DNA from: an uncultured Collinsella sp. | GTDB lineage: Bacteria; Actinomycetota; Coriobacteriia; Coriobacteriales; Coriobacteriaceae | Direction: 5' to 3' | Length of the DNA: 15,264 nt | NCBI GenBank assembly: GCA_900544645.1 | Contig: UQWG01000046.1 | Coordinates: 1-15,264, forward strand | In this document: positions 1 through 6,237 of the stretch, piece by piece | Position numbering within the stretch: the stretch's first letter is position 1 | Layout: every line of letters begins with the position of its first letter | Program-made: the position numbers and the translations under genes | Notes under the pieces: model-generated | What the model was told of the DNA's origin: nothing | The model's input: only the letters and a program-made list of their open reading frames with translations | Databases searched by the model: none

Positions 1-132
1 GGCGAGGATTGCGTCGAGGACGGCGTCGCTGATCTGGTCAGCGATCTTATCGGGATGACCTTCGGTCACCGACTCCGACGTAAAAACAAAGGACCCGTGT
101 TGGGGCGGGATGGAACGAAGTTCTTCTGACAT
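1..132 (-). CDS. metK: S-adenosylmethionine synthetase, N-terminal part (cut by window edge)
   Basis: Reading leftward from the ATG at 132, the first 44 codons are open and give a typical MetK N-terminus. It contains FTSESVTEGHPDKIADQISD (residues 17-36); the family places the ATP-contacting histidine in the GHPDK segment (here H26). The enzyme makes S-adenosylmethionine from methionine and ATP in the cytoplasm. The start is supported by an AAAGGA-type ribosome-binding site on the minus strand (forward bases 138-144) about 6 bases upstream. The remainder lies beyond base 1. The gene is divergent from gltX across a 310-base spacer. Family assignment is near certain; nothing can be said about the C-terminal two thirds. 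Confidence 0.95.
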   Translation of the reverse strand, partial: MSEELRSIPPQHGSFVFTSESVTEGHPDKIADQISDAVLDAILA

Positions 133-154
133 GATTGTCCTTTCAAAAACGTGT

Positions 155-181
155 CCCGGCGACCGTTACCATTCCGCCGGG
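155..181 (-). promoter_or_regulatory. GC-rich hairpin in the metK leader
   Basis: CCCGGCG (155-161) pairs perfectly with CGCCGGG (175-181) around a 13-base loop. If transcription starts just after the candidate -10 box at 200-205, this hairpin occupies most of the roughly 60-base metK leader and ends about 10 bases before the ribosome-binding site. It lacks the size of known SAM riboswitch classes, so a riboswitch call is not justified. A role in mRNA stability or translation is only a guess. Confidence 0.35.
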
Positions 182-199
182 CTCTCTATGCAAGGGCAC

Positions 200-205
200 A
201 TCATA
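200..205 (-). promoter_or_regulatory. Candidate -10 box for metK
   Basis: On the minus strand the hexamer TATGAT differs from the sigma-70-type consensus TATAAT by one base. It lies about 70 bases upstream of the metK start. No good -35 element is found at 16-18 bases spacing, so this is a weak prediction based on one box only. Confidence 0.3.
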
Positions 206-240
206 GCGCGTAAATCAAACATTCACACCCTTTCCGCACC

Positions 241-361
241 TACTTATTGGGGACAGTCTTAAATTACTAGCCTTACTTATTGGGGACAGACTTAAATGAC
301 CAGCCTTAAACTAAGAAGGTCCCCAAAGACTGGTCGTTTAAGCCCGTCCCCAATGAGTGGG
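241..361. repeat. REP-like palindromic repeat with GGGGAC cores
   Basis: Two direct copies of TACTTATTGGGGACAG begin at 241 and 274, exactly 33 bases apart. The second copy, extended to about 305, forms an imperfect inverted repeat with 328-360: 26 of 33 positions match, and several mismatches allow G-T pairing. A fourth, degenerate core (GGTCCCC, 318-324) lies in the inverted orientation between them. The block fills the metK-gltX divergent spacer and ends about 35 bases before the gltX -10 box. Repeats of this layout resemble REP elements moved by Y1-type REP-associated transposases. No transposase gene is in the window, so that link is inferred from the pattern. Confidence 0.7.
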
Positions 362-396
362 TCGATGCCCTTTGTGCGGAGGTTGCTTTGATGCTT

Positions 397-402
397 TATA
401 CT
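397..402 (+). promoter_or_regulatory. Candidate -10 box for gltX
   Basis: TATACT matches the -10 consensus at five of six positions. It would put the transcript start near 409, giving a leader of about 34 bases before the ATG at 443. A possible but poor -35 (TTGTGC, 372-377) has 19-base spacing. The leader is too short for a T-box, so tRNA-dependent control of this synthetase is not expected here. Confidence 0.4.
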
Positions 403-430
403 GATGCGGTTAGACATCCATCCTGCAATC

Positions 431-436
431 GAGGAG
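431..436 (+). promoter_or_regulatory. gltX ribosome-binding site that decides the start
   Basis: GAGGAG lies 6 bases before the ATG at 443. The frame is open back to an ATG at 404, but that codon has no Shine-Dalgarno sequence and falls at or before the predicted transcription start. Confidence 0.75.
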
Positions 437-442
437 ATTTCC

Positions 443-1918
443 ATGGCATCAGACGTTCGCGTCCGCTTTGCACCCTCACCGACGGGCAAGCTGCACATCG
501 GCGGCGCCCGCACCGCTATCTATAACTGGGCTTTCGCCCGCGCAAACGGCGGCACGTTCATCCTGCGCATCGACGACACCGACCCCACCCGCTCCACCGA
601 TGAGAACACGCAGATCATCCTGCGCGCCATGCGTTGGCTAGGCCTGGACTGGGACGAGGGTCCCGAGGTGGGCGGCGATTTTGGCCCCTACGCCCAGACC
701 GAGCGCCTGGACCTGTACAAGCAGGCCGCCCAGAAGCTTTGGGACGAGGGCAAGGCCTATCCCTGCTTCTGCACCAAGGAGCAGCTCGACGCCGACCGCA
801 AGGCCGCGCAGGAGCGCAAGGACCCCTTCCAGGGCTATCAGCGCCGTTGCCGCGATCTTGATCCCGAGGAGGCCCGCCGTCGCATCGAGGCCGGCGAGTC
901 CTACGTCCTGCGCATCAAGGTGCCCGAGGACCGCGGCGACGTCGTCATCCACGACGCCGTCCACGGCGAGGTGACCTTCGACGCCAAGGAGCTCGACGAC
1001 TTTGTCATCTTCCGCTCCGATGGCACGCCCACGTACAACTTCGCGACCGTCGTCGACGACGCCATGATGAAGATCACCCATGTCATCCGTGGCGACGACC
1101 ATCTGTCCAACACCCCGCGTCAGGTCATGGTCTACGAGGCCCTCGGCGCTCCCGTGCCCACGTTCGCCCACATCTCCATGATCTTGGGTGCCGACGGCAA
1201 AAAACTCTCCAAGCGCCACGGCGCCACCTCGGTGGAGGAGTACCGCGACGCGGGATACCTGTCCGATGCCTTCGTCAACTACCTGGCGCTGCTCGGCTGG
1301 TCGCTCGACGGCGAGACCACAATCATTCCGCGCGACGTCCTGGCCAGCAAGTTCTCGCTCGATCGCATCTCCAAGAACCCCGCGACTTTCGACCCCAAGA
1401 AGCTCGACTGGGTCAATGCCGAGTACATCAACAGCATGTCCGATGCCCAGTTTGCCGACGAGATCATGGTTCCCGAGCTGCACGAGGCGGGTCTCATCGA
1501 GGGTAATGTCGAGTACGGCGAGGATTGGATCGACGCGCTTGCCGCCATCGTTAAGCCGCGCACCAAGATGCCGGCCGACGCCGTGACCGTCGCCGCTCCC
1601 ATCTTCGCTACGGCCGAGGCGCTCGAGTATGACGAGAGGTCCGTCAACAAGGGCCTGGCCAAGGAGGGCATGGGTGCCATTCTGGATGCCGCCAAGGCCG
1701 CGCTCGAGGGCGTGGACGAGTGGACAGCTGCCAACATCGACACCGCGCTTGAGCCGCTGCCCGAGCAGATGGACCTCAAGAAGCGCGTGGTGTTCCAGGC
1801 CGTGCGCGTCGCCGTCTGCGGCAACATGGTGAGCCCTCCGTTGGGCGAAACCATGGCGCTCGTCGGTCGCGACGACTGCCTGGCGCGAATCGACCGCGCC
1901 CGCACGATGGCGCTGTAA
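443..1918 (+). CDS. gltX: Glutamyl-tRNA synthetase
   Basis: This 491-residue class I aminoacyl-tRNA synthetase attaches glutamate to tRNA in the cytoplasm. The N-terminal Rossmann fold has the HIGH-type signature in FAPSPTGKLHIGGART (HIGG at 18-21), and the KMSKS-type loop is KLSKR (254-258). GDDHLSNTPRQ (217-227) is a standard GluRS segment. C108, C110, Y132 and C136 sit where zinc-binding GluRS enzymes place their ligands, so a structural zinc is likely. The C-terminal third is the anticodon-binding region, and the length is normal for the family. Whether it is discriminating, or also charges tRNA-Gln for later amidation by GatCAB, cannot be decided from sequence by eye. The gene has its own candidate promoter and a terminator immediately after the stop, so it is probably monocistronic. 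Synonymous positions are strongly C-ending (23 C against 5 T in codons 2-40). Confidence 0.97.
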   Translation: MASDVRVRFAPSPTGKLHIGGARTAIYNWAFARANGGTFILRIDDTDPTRSTDENTQIILRAMRWLGLDWDEGPEVGGDFGPYAQTERLDLYKQAAQKLWDEGKAYPCFCTKEQLDADRKAAQERKDPFQGYQRRCRDLDPEEARRRIEAGESYVLRIKVPEDRGDVVIHDAVHGEVTFDAKELDDFVIFRSDGTPTYNFATVVDDAMMKITHVIRGDDHLSNTPRQVMVYEALGAPVPTFAHISMILGADGKKLSKRHGATSVEEYRDAGYLSDAFVNYLALLGWSLDGETTIIPRDVLASKFSLDRISKNPATFDPKKLDWVNAEYINSMSDAQFADEIMVPELHEAGLIEGNVEYGEDWIDALAAIVKPRTKMPADAVTVAAPIFATAEALEYDERSVNKGLAKEGMGAILDAAKAALEGVDEWTAANIDTALEPLPEQMDLKKRVVFQAVRVAVCGNMVSPPLGETMALVGRDDCLARIDRARTMAL

Positions 1919-1941
1919 TCGCTGCGCAAACGTATGTATCC

Positions 1942-1974
1942 GAGCCCCGTTCACTTAGAGCGGGGCTCTTGTTT
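1942..1974 (+). terminator. Intrinsic terminator after gltX
   Basis: GAGCCCCG (1942-1949) pairs perfectly with CGGGGCTC (1961-1968) around an 11-base loop and is followed by TTGTTT. It lies 23 bases after the gltX stop and ends about 34 bases before the priA start, so priA needs read-through or its own promoter. Confidence 0.85.
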
Positions 1975-1991
1975 CTGAAGACGCATGGGAT

Positions 1992-1997
1992 GGGAGG
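1992..1997 (+). promoter_or_regulatory. priA ribosome-binding site that decides the start
   Basis: GGGAGG (1992-1997) is 10 bases before the ATG at 2008. The next in-frame ATG (2020) would be 22 bases away and lacks its own site. An upstream TTG at 1969 lies inside the gltX terminator tail. Confidence 0.7.
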
Positions 1998-2007
1998 TAC
2001 AGGGACC

Positions 2008-4434
2008 ATGGCCGAGCAAATGTCGCTGTTTGGTTCGCCGGAACCGGAGGAGACTCCGGCCAAGCCCGAGCCCGCGCCTGAGCCCATCGTCGCCTACGCG
2101 AGCGTGGTCCTCGACATTCCCACCCGTGCACTGTCCGAGCCGTTTGCTTACGGCATTCCGCAGTCACTCGCCAACGATGTCCAGATCGGCTCCACCGTCC
2201 TAGTTCATTTTGGCAATCGTGCGGCCGCGGGCTACATCGTCGACATCGCGCCCAAGTTGGCCGGCCTGCAAGGTGACGACGCTCTCGATCCTGCGCGCAT
2301 CAAGCCCGTCGAGGCGATTCTCAGCAAACCACTCTTTACCGCCGAGGCTGCCCGTATCGCACGCTGGATGAGCCGCGAGTATGTCGCGACGCTTTCCGAG
2401 TGCCTGCGCCTGTTCTTGCCCCCGGGCGGCAGTTCGCGTGTGGTCAAGGGCGATGACGGCGTGTGGACCGTTGAGCGCCCTGCCGTTAAACCCATCCAAA
2501 ACCGCTGGGTCATGCTCACGCCCGAGGGTTTCGACTACACGCCGACAAAGACCGCGGTCCGTCAGCGTCAGCTCATCGAGGCGCTCCAGTGCGGCCCGGT
2601 CACGACGCGCGACCTCAACCTGCTCTATAACAGTATGTCGGCGACCATCAAGGCGCTCGAAAAACGCGGCGTCGTGGTGGTGGAGGAGCGCCGTGCCTGG
2701 CGCGGTTGCAGCGAGCAGACCACGCTGTCCTCGGCGAGCGGCAAGGCGCCGGTCTCCCTTACCAACGGCCAGCAACAGGCACTCGCGCAGATTGAGCGCG
2801 CCCGCTTGGATGCCCGTGGCGATGTGGTGCTGGTCGATGGCGTTACCGGTTCCGGCAAAACCGAGGTCTACCTCTCCGCTATCGAGCGCGTGCTTGCGGC
2901 CGGCCGCTCGGCCTGCGTGCTCGTGCCCGAGATCTCGCTTACGGCCCAGACCGTCGGCCGCTTCCGTTCGCGCTTTGGCGAGACGGTCGCCGTGTTCCAT
3001 TCGCGCCTTTCGGCCGGCGAGCGTCTGGACCAGTGGGATATGGTCGCCAGCGGTGCGGCCCGCGTGGTAGTCGGCGCCCGCTCGGCGCTCTTTTGCCCGC
3101 TCAGCGACCTTGGTCTCATCATCATCGACGAGGAGCACGAGACCAGCTATAAGCAGGGTTCCAGTCCGCGCTACCATGCGCGCGAGGTGGCGGCCGAGAT
3201 GGCGCGCCGCTATCGCTGCCCACTCGTGCTGGGCTCGGCCACGCCTTCTGCCGAGGCCCTCGATCGCTGCCGCCGCGGCACGTACAACGGTGTCACCTGG
3301 ACGCGCGTCGAGATGCCAGAGCGCCCGGGACACGCCGTGCTGCCCACGGTCCGCATTGCCGACCTGCGCCGCGAGTTTTCGCACGGTAGCCGTTCAATGT
3401 TCTCAAAACCGCTGATGGAAGGCTTGGAACGCGTGGTCGAGCGCCGCGAGAAGGCTGTGCTGCTGCATAACCGTCGCGGTTTTGCGCCGTTTTTGATGTG
3501 CCGCGAGTGCGGTTGCGTCCCCACCTGCAACCACTGCTCTACGGCGCTTACGTACCACGAGCGCACCCATACGCTGCAGTGCCACACCTGTGGATCGTCC
3601 TGGCGCGTGCAGCCCTATCCGGCACCCACGAGTCGTTGCCCCAAATGCGGCAGCCGCTACCTGGCAAAAATGGGCCTGGGCACGCAGCAGATTGAGGACG
3701 CGCTGCACCAGATGCTGCCCGAGGACGTCGCCATCATTCGCATGGACGCCGATTCCACGCGTGGCAAGGACGCGCATAAAAAGTTGCTCGAGCAGTTCGA
3801 TGCCGCCGATTGCGCGGTGCTGCTTGGTACCCAGATGATCGCCAAGGGCCTCGACTTTCCCGAGGTCACGCTTGTGGGCGTGGTCAATGCCGACTTTGCA
3901 TTAAAGCTGCCCGATTTTAGAGCGGGGGAGCGCGCCTACGATTTGCTGGAGCAGGTCGCGGGCCGCGCCGGTCGCGGCGATCGCCCCGGTGAGGTCATCA
4001 TCCAGACCTATCTGCCCGAGGACCCGGTCATTCGCGCCGTCGCCGAGCACGACCGTTCGATCTTTACCGACTACGACCTGGACCAACGTCGCGACGCGCT
4101 GTATCCGCCGTTTGTGCGCCTGGTTAACATTTTGGTGTGGTCGGCGAATCGTGACGAGGCGCAGGATTACATTGGGCGCATCGCAAAGCTTCTCAAGCGC
4201 CGCTGGCACGCTGCCGCGCCCGACTTTTTGCGGGCGGGGAGCGCCGTGCCGCAGGTGCTGGGCCCGGCTTCGTGTGTAATCGAGAGAGCCAAGGACCGCT
4301 ACCGCTTCCATCTGCTTGTGAAGTCGCCTGTGGGGTACCATGTCTCTGATGATATCGACGCCTGTCTCAAAGAGGTGGGCTTTGTGCGCGGCGTAAACGT
4401 GAGCGTTGACGTCGACGCCTATGATTTGATGTAA
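2008..4434 (+). CDS. priA: Primosomal protein N' (PriA), replication restart helicase
   Basis: This 808-residue superfamily 2 DNA helicase recognises stalled forks and reloads the replisome. After a Pro/Glu-rich N-terminal extension (about residues 1-27) comes the 3'-DNA-binding domain (from about 28), then a winged-helix region. The helicase core has Walker A GVTGSGKT (278-285) and DEEH (374-377, a DEAH-type Walker B). Four zinc-binding CxxC pairs follow: C498/C501, C507/C510, C525/C528 and C544/C547. The late motifs GTQMIAKGLDFPEV and QVAGRAGRG are also present. All helicase residues are intact, unlike the degenerate PriA proteins known from many actinobacteria such as mycobacteria. The extension carries Q4-M-S-L-F8, resembling a sliding-clamp-binding motif. 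def starts 18 bases downstream, so the two genes are probably co-transcribed. Confidence 0.97.
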   Translation: MAEQMSLFGSPEPEETPAKPEPAPEPIVAYASVVLDIPTRALSEPFAYGIPQSLANDVQIGSTVLVHFGNRAAAGYIVDIAPKLAGLQGDDALDPARIKPVEAILSKPLFTAEAARIARWMSREYVATLSECLRLFLPPGGSSRVVKGDDGVWTVERPAVKPIQNRWVMLTPEGFDYTPTKTAVRQRQLIEALQCGPVTTRDLNLLYNSMSATIKALEKRGVVVVEERRAWRGCSEQTTLSSASGKAPVSLTNGQQQALAQIERARLDARGDVVLVDGVTGSGKTEVYLSAIERVLAAGRSACVLVPEISLTAQTVGRFRSRFGETVAVFHSRLSAGERLDQWDMVASGAARVVVGARSALFCPLSDLGLIIIDEEHETSYKQGSSPRYHAREVAAEMARRYRCPLVLGSATPSAEALDRCRRGTYNGVTWTRVEMPERPGHAVLPTVRIADLRREFSHGSRSMFSKPLMEGLERVVERREKAVLLHNRRGFAPFLMCRECGCVPTCNHCSTALTYHERTHTLQCHTCGSSWRVQPYPAPTSRCPKCGSRYLAKMGLGTQQIEDALHQMLPEDVAIIRMDADSTRGKDAHKKLLEQFDAADCAVLLGTQMIAKGLDFPEVTLVGVVNADFALKLPDFRAGERAYDLLEQVAGRAGRGDRPGEVIIQTYLPEDPVIRAVAEHDRSIFTDYDLDQRRDALYPPFVRLVNILVWSANRDEAQDYIGRIAKLLKRRWHAAAPDFLRAGSAVPQVLGPASCVIERAKDRYRFHLLVKSPVGYHVSDDIDACLKEVGFVRGVNVSVDVDAYDLM

Positions 4435-4452
4435 CAACCCGAAAGGATGGCC

Positions 4453-4989
4453 ATGGAAGCCAACGGAATCGTACTATCGCCTGACCCTCGTCTGCGCCAG
4501 GAGTGCGCCGTCATCGAGGAGATCACCCCGGCGATCGAGGCGCTTGCCGAGAAGATGAAGAAGACGATGTTCGAGAACGGCGGTTGCGGCCTAGCTGCCC
4601 CGCAGATCGGCGAGCTCATTCAGCTCGTCACCATCGACTGCGACTACAGCGACAAAAACGACTACGACCCGTACGTGCTCATCAATCCCGTCATTGTTGA
4701 GCAGAGCGACCATCTGGTGCCCTTTAGCGAGGGCTGTCTTTCCATTCCTGGCATTAGCTGCGAAATCGAGCGTCCCGACCATGTCGTGGTCGAGGCGTAC
4801 GACTTGGACGCCAACCTGATTCGCTATGAGGCCTCGGGCGACCTGTTCTGCGTGTGCCTGCAGCACGAGATTGACCATCTGCACGGCAACACCATGTTCG
4901 AGCGACTGAAGCCCATGCAGAGGATTAAGGCCGTCAAGGAGTACCAGGACGCCCTGGCCCGCGGCGCTCGACCGGGCGAGACGGAGTAG
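4453..4989 (+). CDS. def: Peptide deformylase
   Basis: This 178-residue metalloenzyme removes the formyl group from the N-terminal methionine of nascent proteins. All three family motifs are present: GCGLAAPQ (44-51), EGCLS (93-97) with metal ligand C95, and HEIDH (138-142) with ligands H138 and H142 and catalytic E139. I chose the ATG at 4453 because GAAAGG (4441-4446) lies 6 bases upstream; the in-frame ATG at 4447 abuts that site. It follows priA by 18 bases with no terminator, so they likely form an operon. fmt, which encodes the opposing formylation step, lies next on the same strand but beyond a palindrome and a terminator. Confidence 0.96.
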   Translation: MEANGIVLSPDPRLRQECAVIEEITPAIEALAEKMKKTMFENGGCGLAAPQIGELIQLVTIDCDYSDKNDYDPYVLINPVIVEQSDHLVPFSEGCLSIPGISCEIERPDHVVVEAYDLDANLIRYEASGDLFCVCLQHEIDHLHGNTMFERLKPMQRIKAVKEYQDALARGARPGETE

Positions 4990-4997
4990 ATCCCACC

Positions 4998-5099
4998 GTC
5001 CCCGGTGCTGAGCGCCCACATATCATCCCGTGCTCAAACATTCTCGCGTTGCTGCGAAACTGCGCGCGGGACGATATGTGGGCGCTCAGCACCGGGGAC
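4998..5099. repeat. Long near-perfect palindrome (33-bp arms) after def
   Basis: The left arm, 4998-5030, starts GTCCCCGGTGCTGAGC. The right arm, 5067-5099, ends GCTCAGCACCGGGGAC. They match as an inverted repeat at 32 of 33 positions; the exception (A5025 against C5072) would be a G-U pair in a minus-strand transcript. The 36-base loop contains a small inner stem, TCGC (5044-5047) with GCGA (5054-5057). The element starts 8 bases after the def stop codon. Its size and sharp ends suggest a mobile palindromic element (REP- or MITE-like). No open reading frame is carried. Confidence 0.75.
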
Positions 5100-5173
5100 T
5101 GCGTTGTTCTGGCTCGGTTCGCCCGGGTGCCGCCGGGCCAGGGATGGGCGTCTTCGCTGATAGGTGCTTTGCT

Positions 5174-5214
5174 GAAAGAGCTGCTTTTATTGCGGCTCTT
5201 TCTTTGGTTTTGGG
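5174..5214 (+). terminator. Intrinsic terminator downstream of def
   Basis: GAAAGAGCTGC (5174-5184) pairs with GCGGCTCTTTC (5192-5202), giving 11 pairs including one U-G, around a TTTTATT loop. The T-rich stretch TTTGGTTTT follows. It ends the presumed priA-def transcript and separates it from fmt. The 327-base def-fmt spacer otherwise holds the palindrome at 4998-5099 and a T-rich segment with a possible but weak -10 box (TATATT, 5215-5220). Confidence 0.8.
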
Positions 5215-5316
5215 TATATTTGTTCTTGTTGAATTGTTATTGCGGATGGGCTGGGTACTTGGCTTTCCGCTGTTATTTGTAGCCGTCTCGGCTTTGGTTG
5301 AGAGGAGACGATCTTT

Positions 5317-6237
5317 ATGCGTATTGTGTTTATGGGTACGCCCGATTTTGCTGTGCCTTCGCTGACTTCGCTTGTTGAGGCTGGGAATGAGATTTCGCTT
5401 GTTGTTACTCGTCCCGATGCTGTTCGTGGGCGTGGTAAGAAGCTTGAGCCTTCTCCTGTTAAGGCCAAGGCGCTTGAGCTGGGGTTGCCGGTTGTTGAGG
5501 CTAATCGTATGACGACCGAGGTTGTTGAGGCGCTCCAGGCTGCCCAGGCTGACATTTTCTGTGTGGCTGCTTATGGCTGCATTTTGCCTGATGACGTGCT
5601 GCATATGGCACCCCTCGGCATTGTGAATGTTCATGCATCCTTGCTGCCTCGTTGGCGTGGCGCCGCTCCTATTCAGCGTGCCATTCTTGCTGGCGATGAG
5701 GTTGCTGGCGTTTCTATTATGCGCATTGGGCATGGCGTGGATACTGGTGCTTATTGTGCTCAGGCTTCCACGTCGGTTGCCGGTAAGCATGCTGAGGCGC
5801 TGACCATGGAGCTTGGTGAGCTTGGCGGCAAGCTGCTGGCTGATACGCTTCCCTCGCTTGTCGATGGCTCGGCTGTTTGGACTGAGCAGGATGAGTCGCT
5901 CGTCACTCATGCTGCTAAGATTTCCAAGCAGGAGATGCGTCTGGATCCGCAAATGGCGGCGCTTGATTGCGTGCGTCATGTGCTGGGCTCATCCGATACC
6001 GCTCCCGCTCGTTGCGTGATTGCCGGCAAGACCGTGCGTGTGCTCGATGCTGCGCCGGCTGATGTGTCGCTTGGCGAGGGTCAGGTCCTCATTAAAGCCA
6101 AGCGTGTTTTCCTTGGCCTTTCCGATGGTGCGGTTGAACTGCTCGAGGTTAAGCCCGATGGCAAGCGTGCCATGGCCGCTTCTGCTTGGGCTGCTGGGCT
6201 GCAAGGCGCCGATCTTATCTGGGGTGTTTTGTCATGA
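5317..6237 (+). CDS. fmt: Methionyl-tRNA formyltransferase
   Basis: This 306-residue enzyme transfers a formyl group from 10-formyltetrahydrofolate to initiator Met-tRNA. The N-terminal domain starts MRIVFMGTPDFAVPSL, typical of Fmt. The formyltransferase active-site segment NVHASLLPRWRGAAPIQ begins at 104, and the conserved catalytic trio is N104, H106 and D142 (in GVDTG). Residues from about 205 form the smaller C-terminal tRNA-binding domain. A GAGGAG site (forward 5302-5307) lies 9 bases before the ATG. The last bases overlap rsmB as ATGA, so the two are translationally coupled, an arrangement common in bacteria. Codon use is odd: in codons 2-40, 25 end in T and 2 in C, the reverse of gltX. 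The bias fades toward the 3' end. Confidence 0.96.
   Translation: MRIVFMGTPDFAVPSLTSLVEAGNEISLVVTRPDAVRGRGKKLEPSPVKAKALELGLPVVEANRMTTEVVEALQAAQADIFCVAAYGCILPDDVLHMAPLGIVNVHASLLPRWRGAAPIQRAILAGDEVAGVSIMRIGHGVDTGAYCAQASTSVAGKHAEALTMELGELGGKLLADTLPSLVDGSAVWTEQDESLVTHAAKISKQEMRLDPQMAALDCVRHVLGSSDTAPARCVIAGKTVRVLDAAPADVSLGEGQVLIKAKRVFLGLSDGAVELLEVKPDGKRAMAASAWAAGLQGADLIWGVLS

Noticed and set aside
133..240. SAM riboswitch in front of metK
   Set aside because: The likely leader is about 60 bases with one simple hairpin, too small and lacking multi-helix features.
404..442. Upstream ATG at 404 as the gltX start
   Set aside because: It has no ribosome-binding site, overlaps the predicted promoter, and adds 13 residues before the usual GluRS N-terminus.
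443..1918. HIGG instead of HIGH in GluRS as a broken active site
   Set aside because: Active GluRS enzymes commonly carry HxGG-type variants, and the KLSKR loop is intact.
638..1954. Long 438-codon open frame antisense to gltX
   Set aside because: It is the complement of a high-GC, C-ending-codon gene, where stop codons are rare in one antisense frame. The protein has no recognisable motifs.
4998..5099. CRISPR-like repeat array
   Set aside because: There are only two inverted arms and one spacer-like loop; CRISPR repeats would be direct and multiple.
5144..5365. Small rightward frame before fmt that reads like a two-helix membrane protein
   Set aside because: Much of it is the def terminator hairpin and the T-rich island, which give hydrophobic codons by composition. 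It has no convincing ribosome-binding site and runs 49 bases into fmt.
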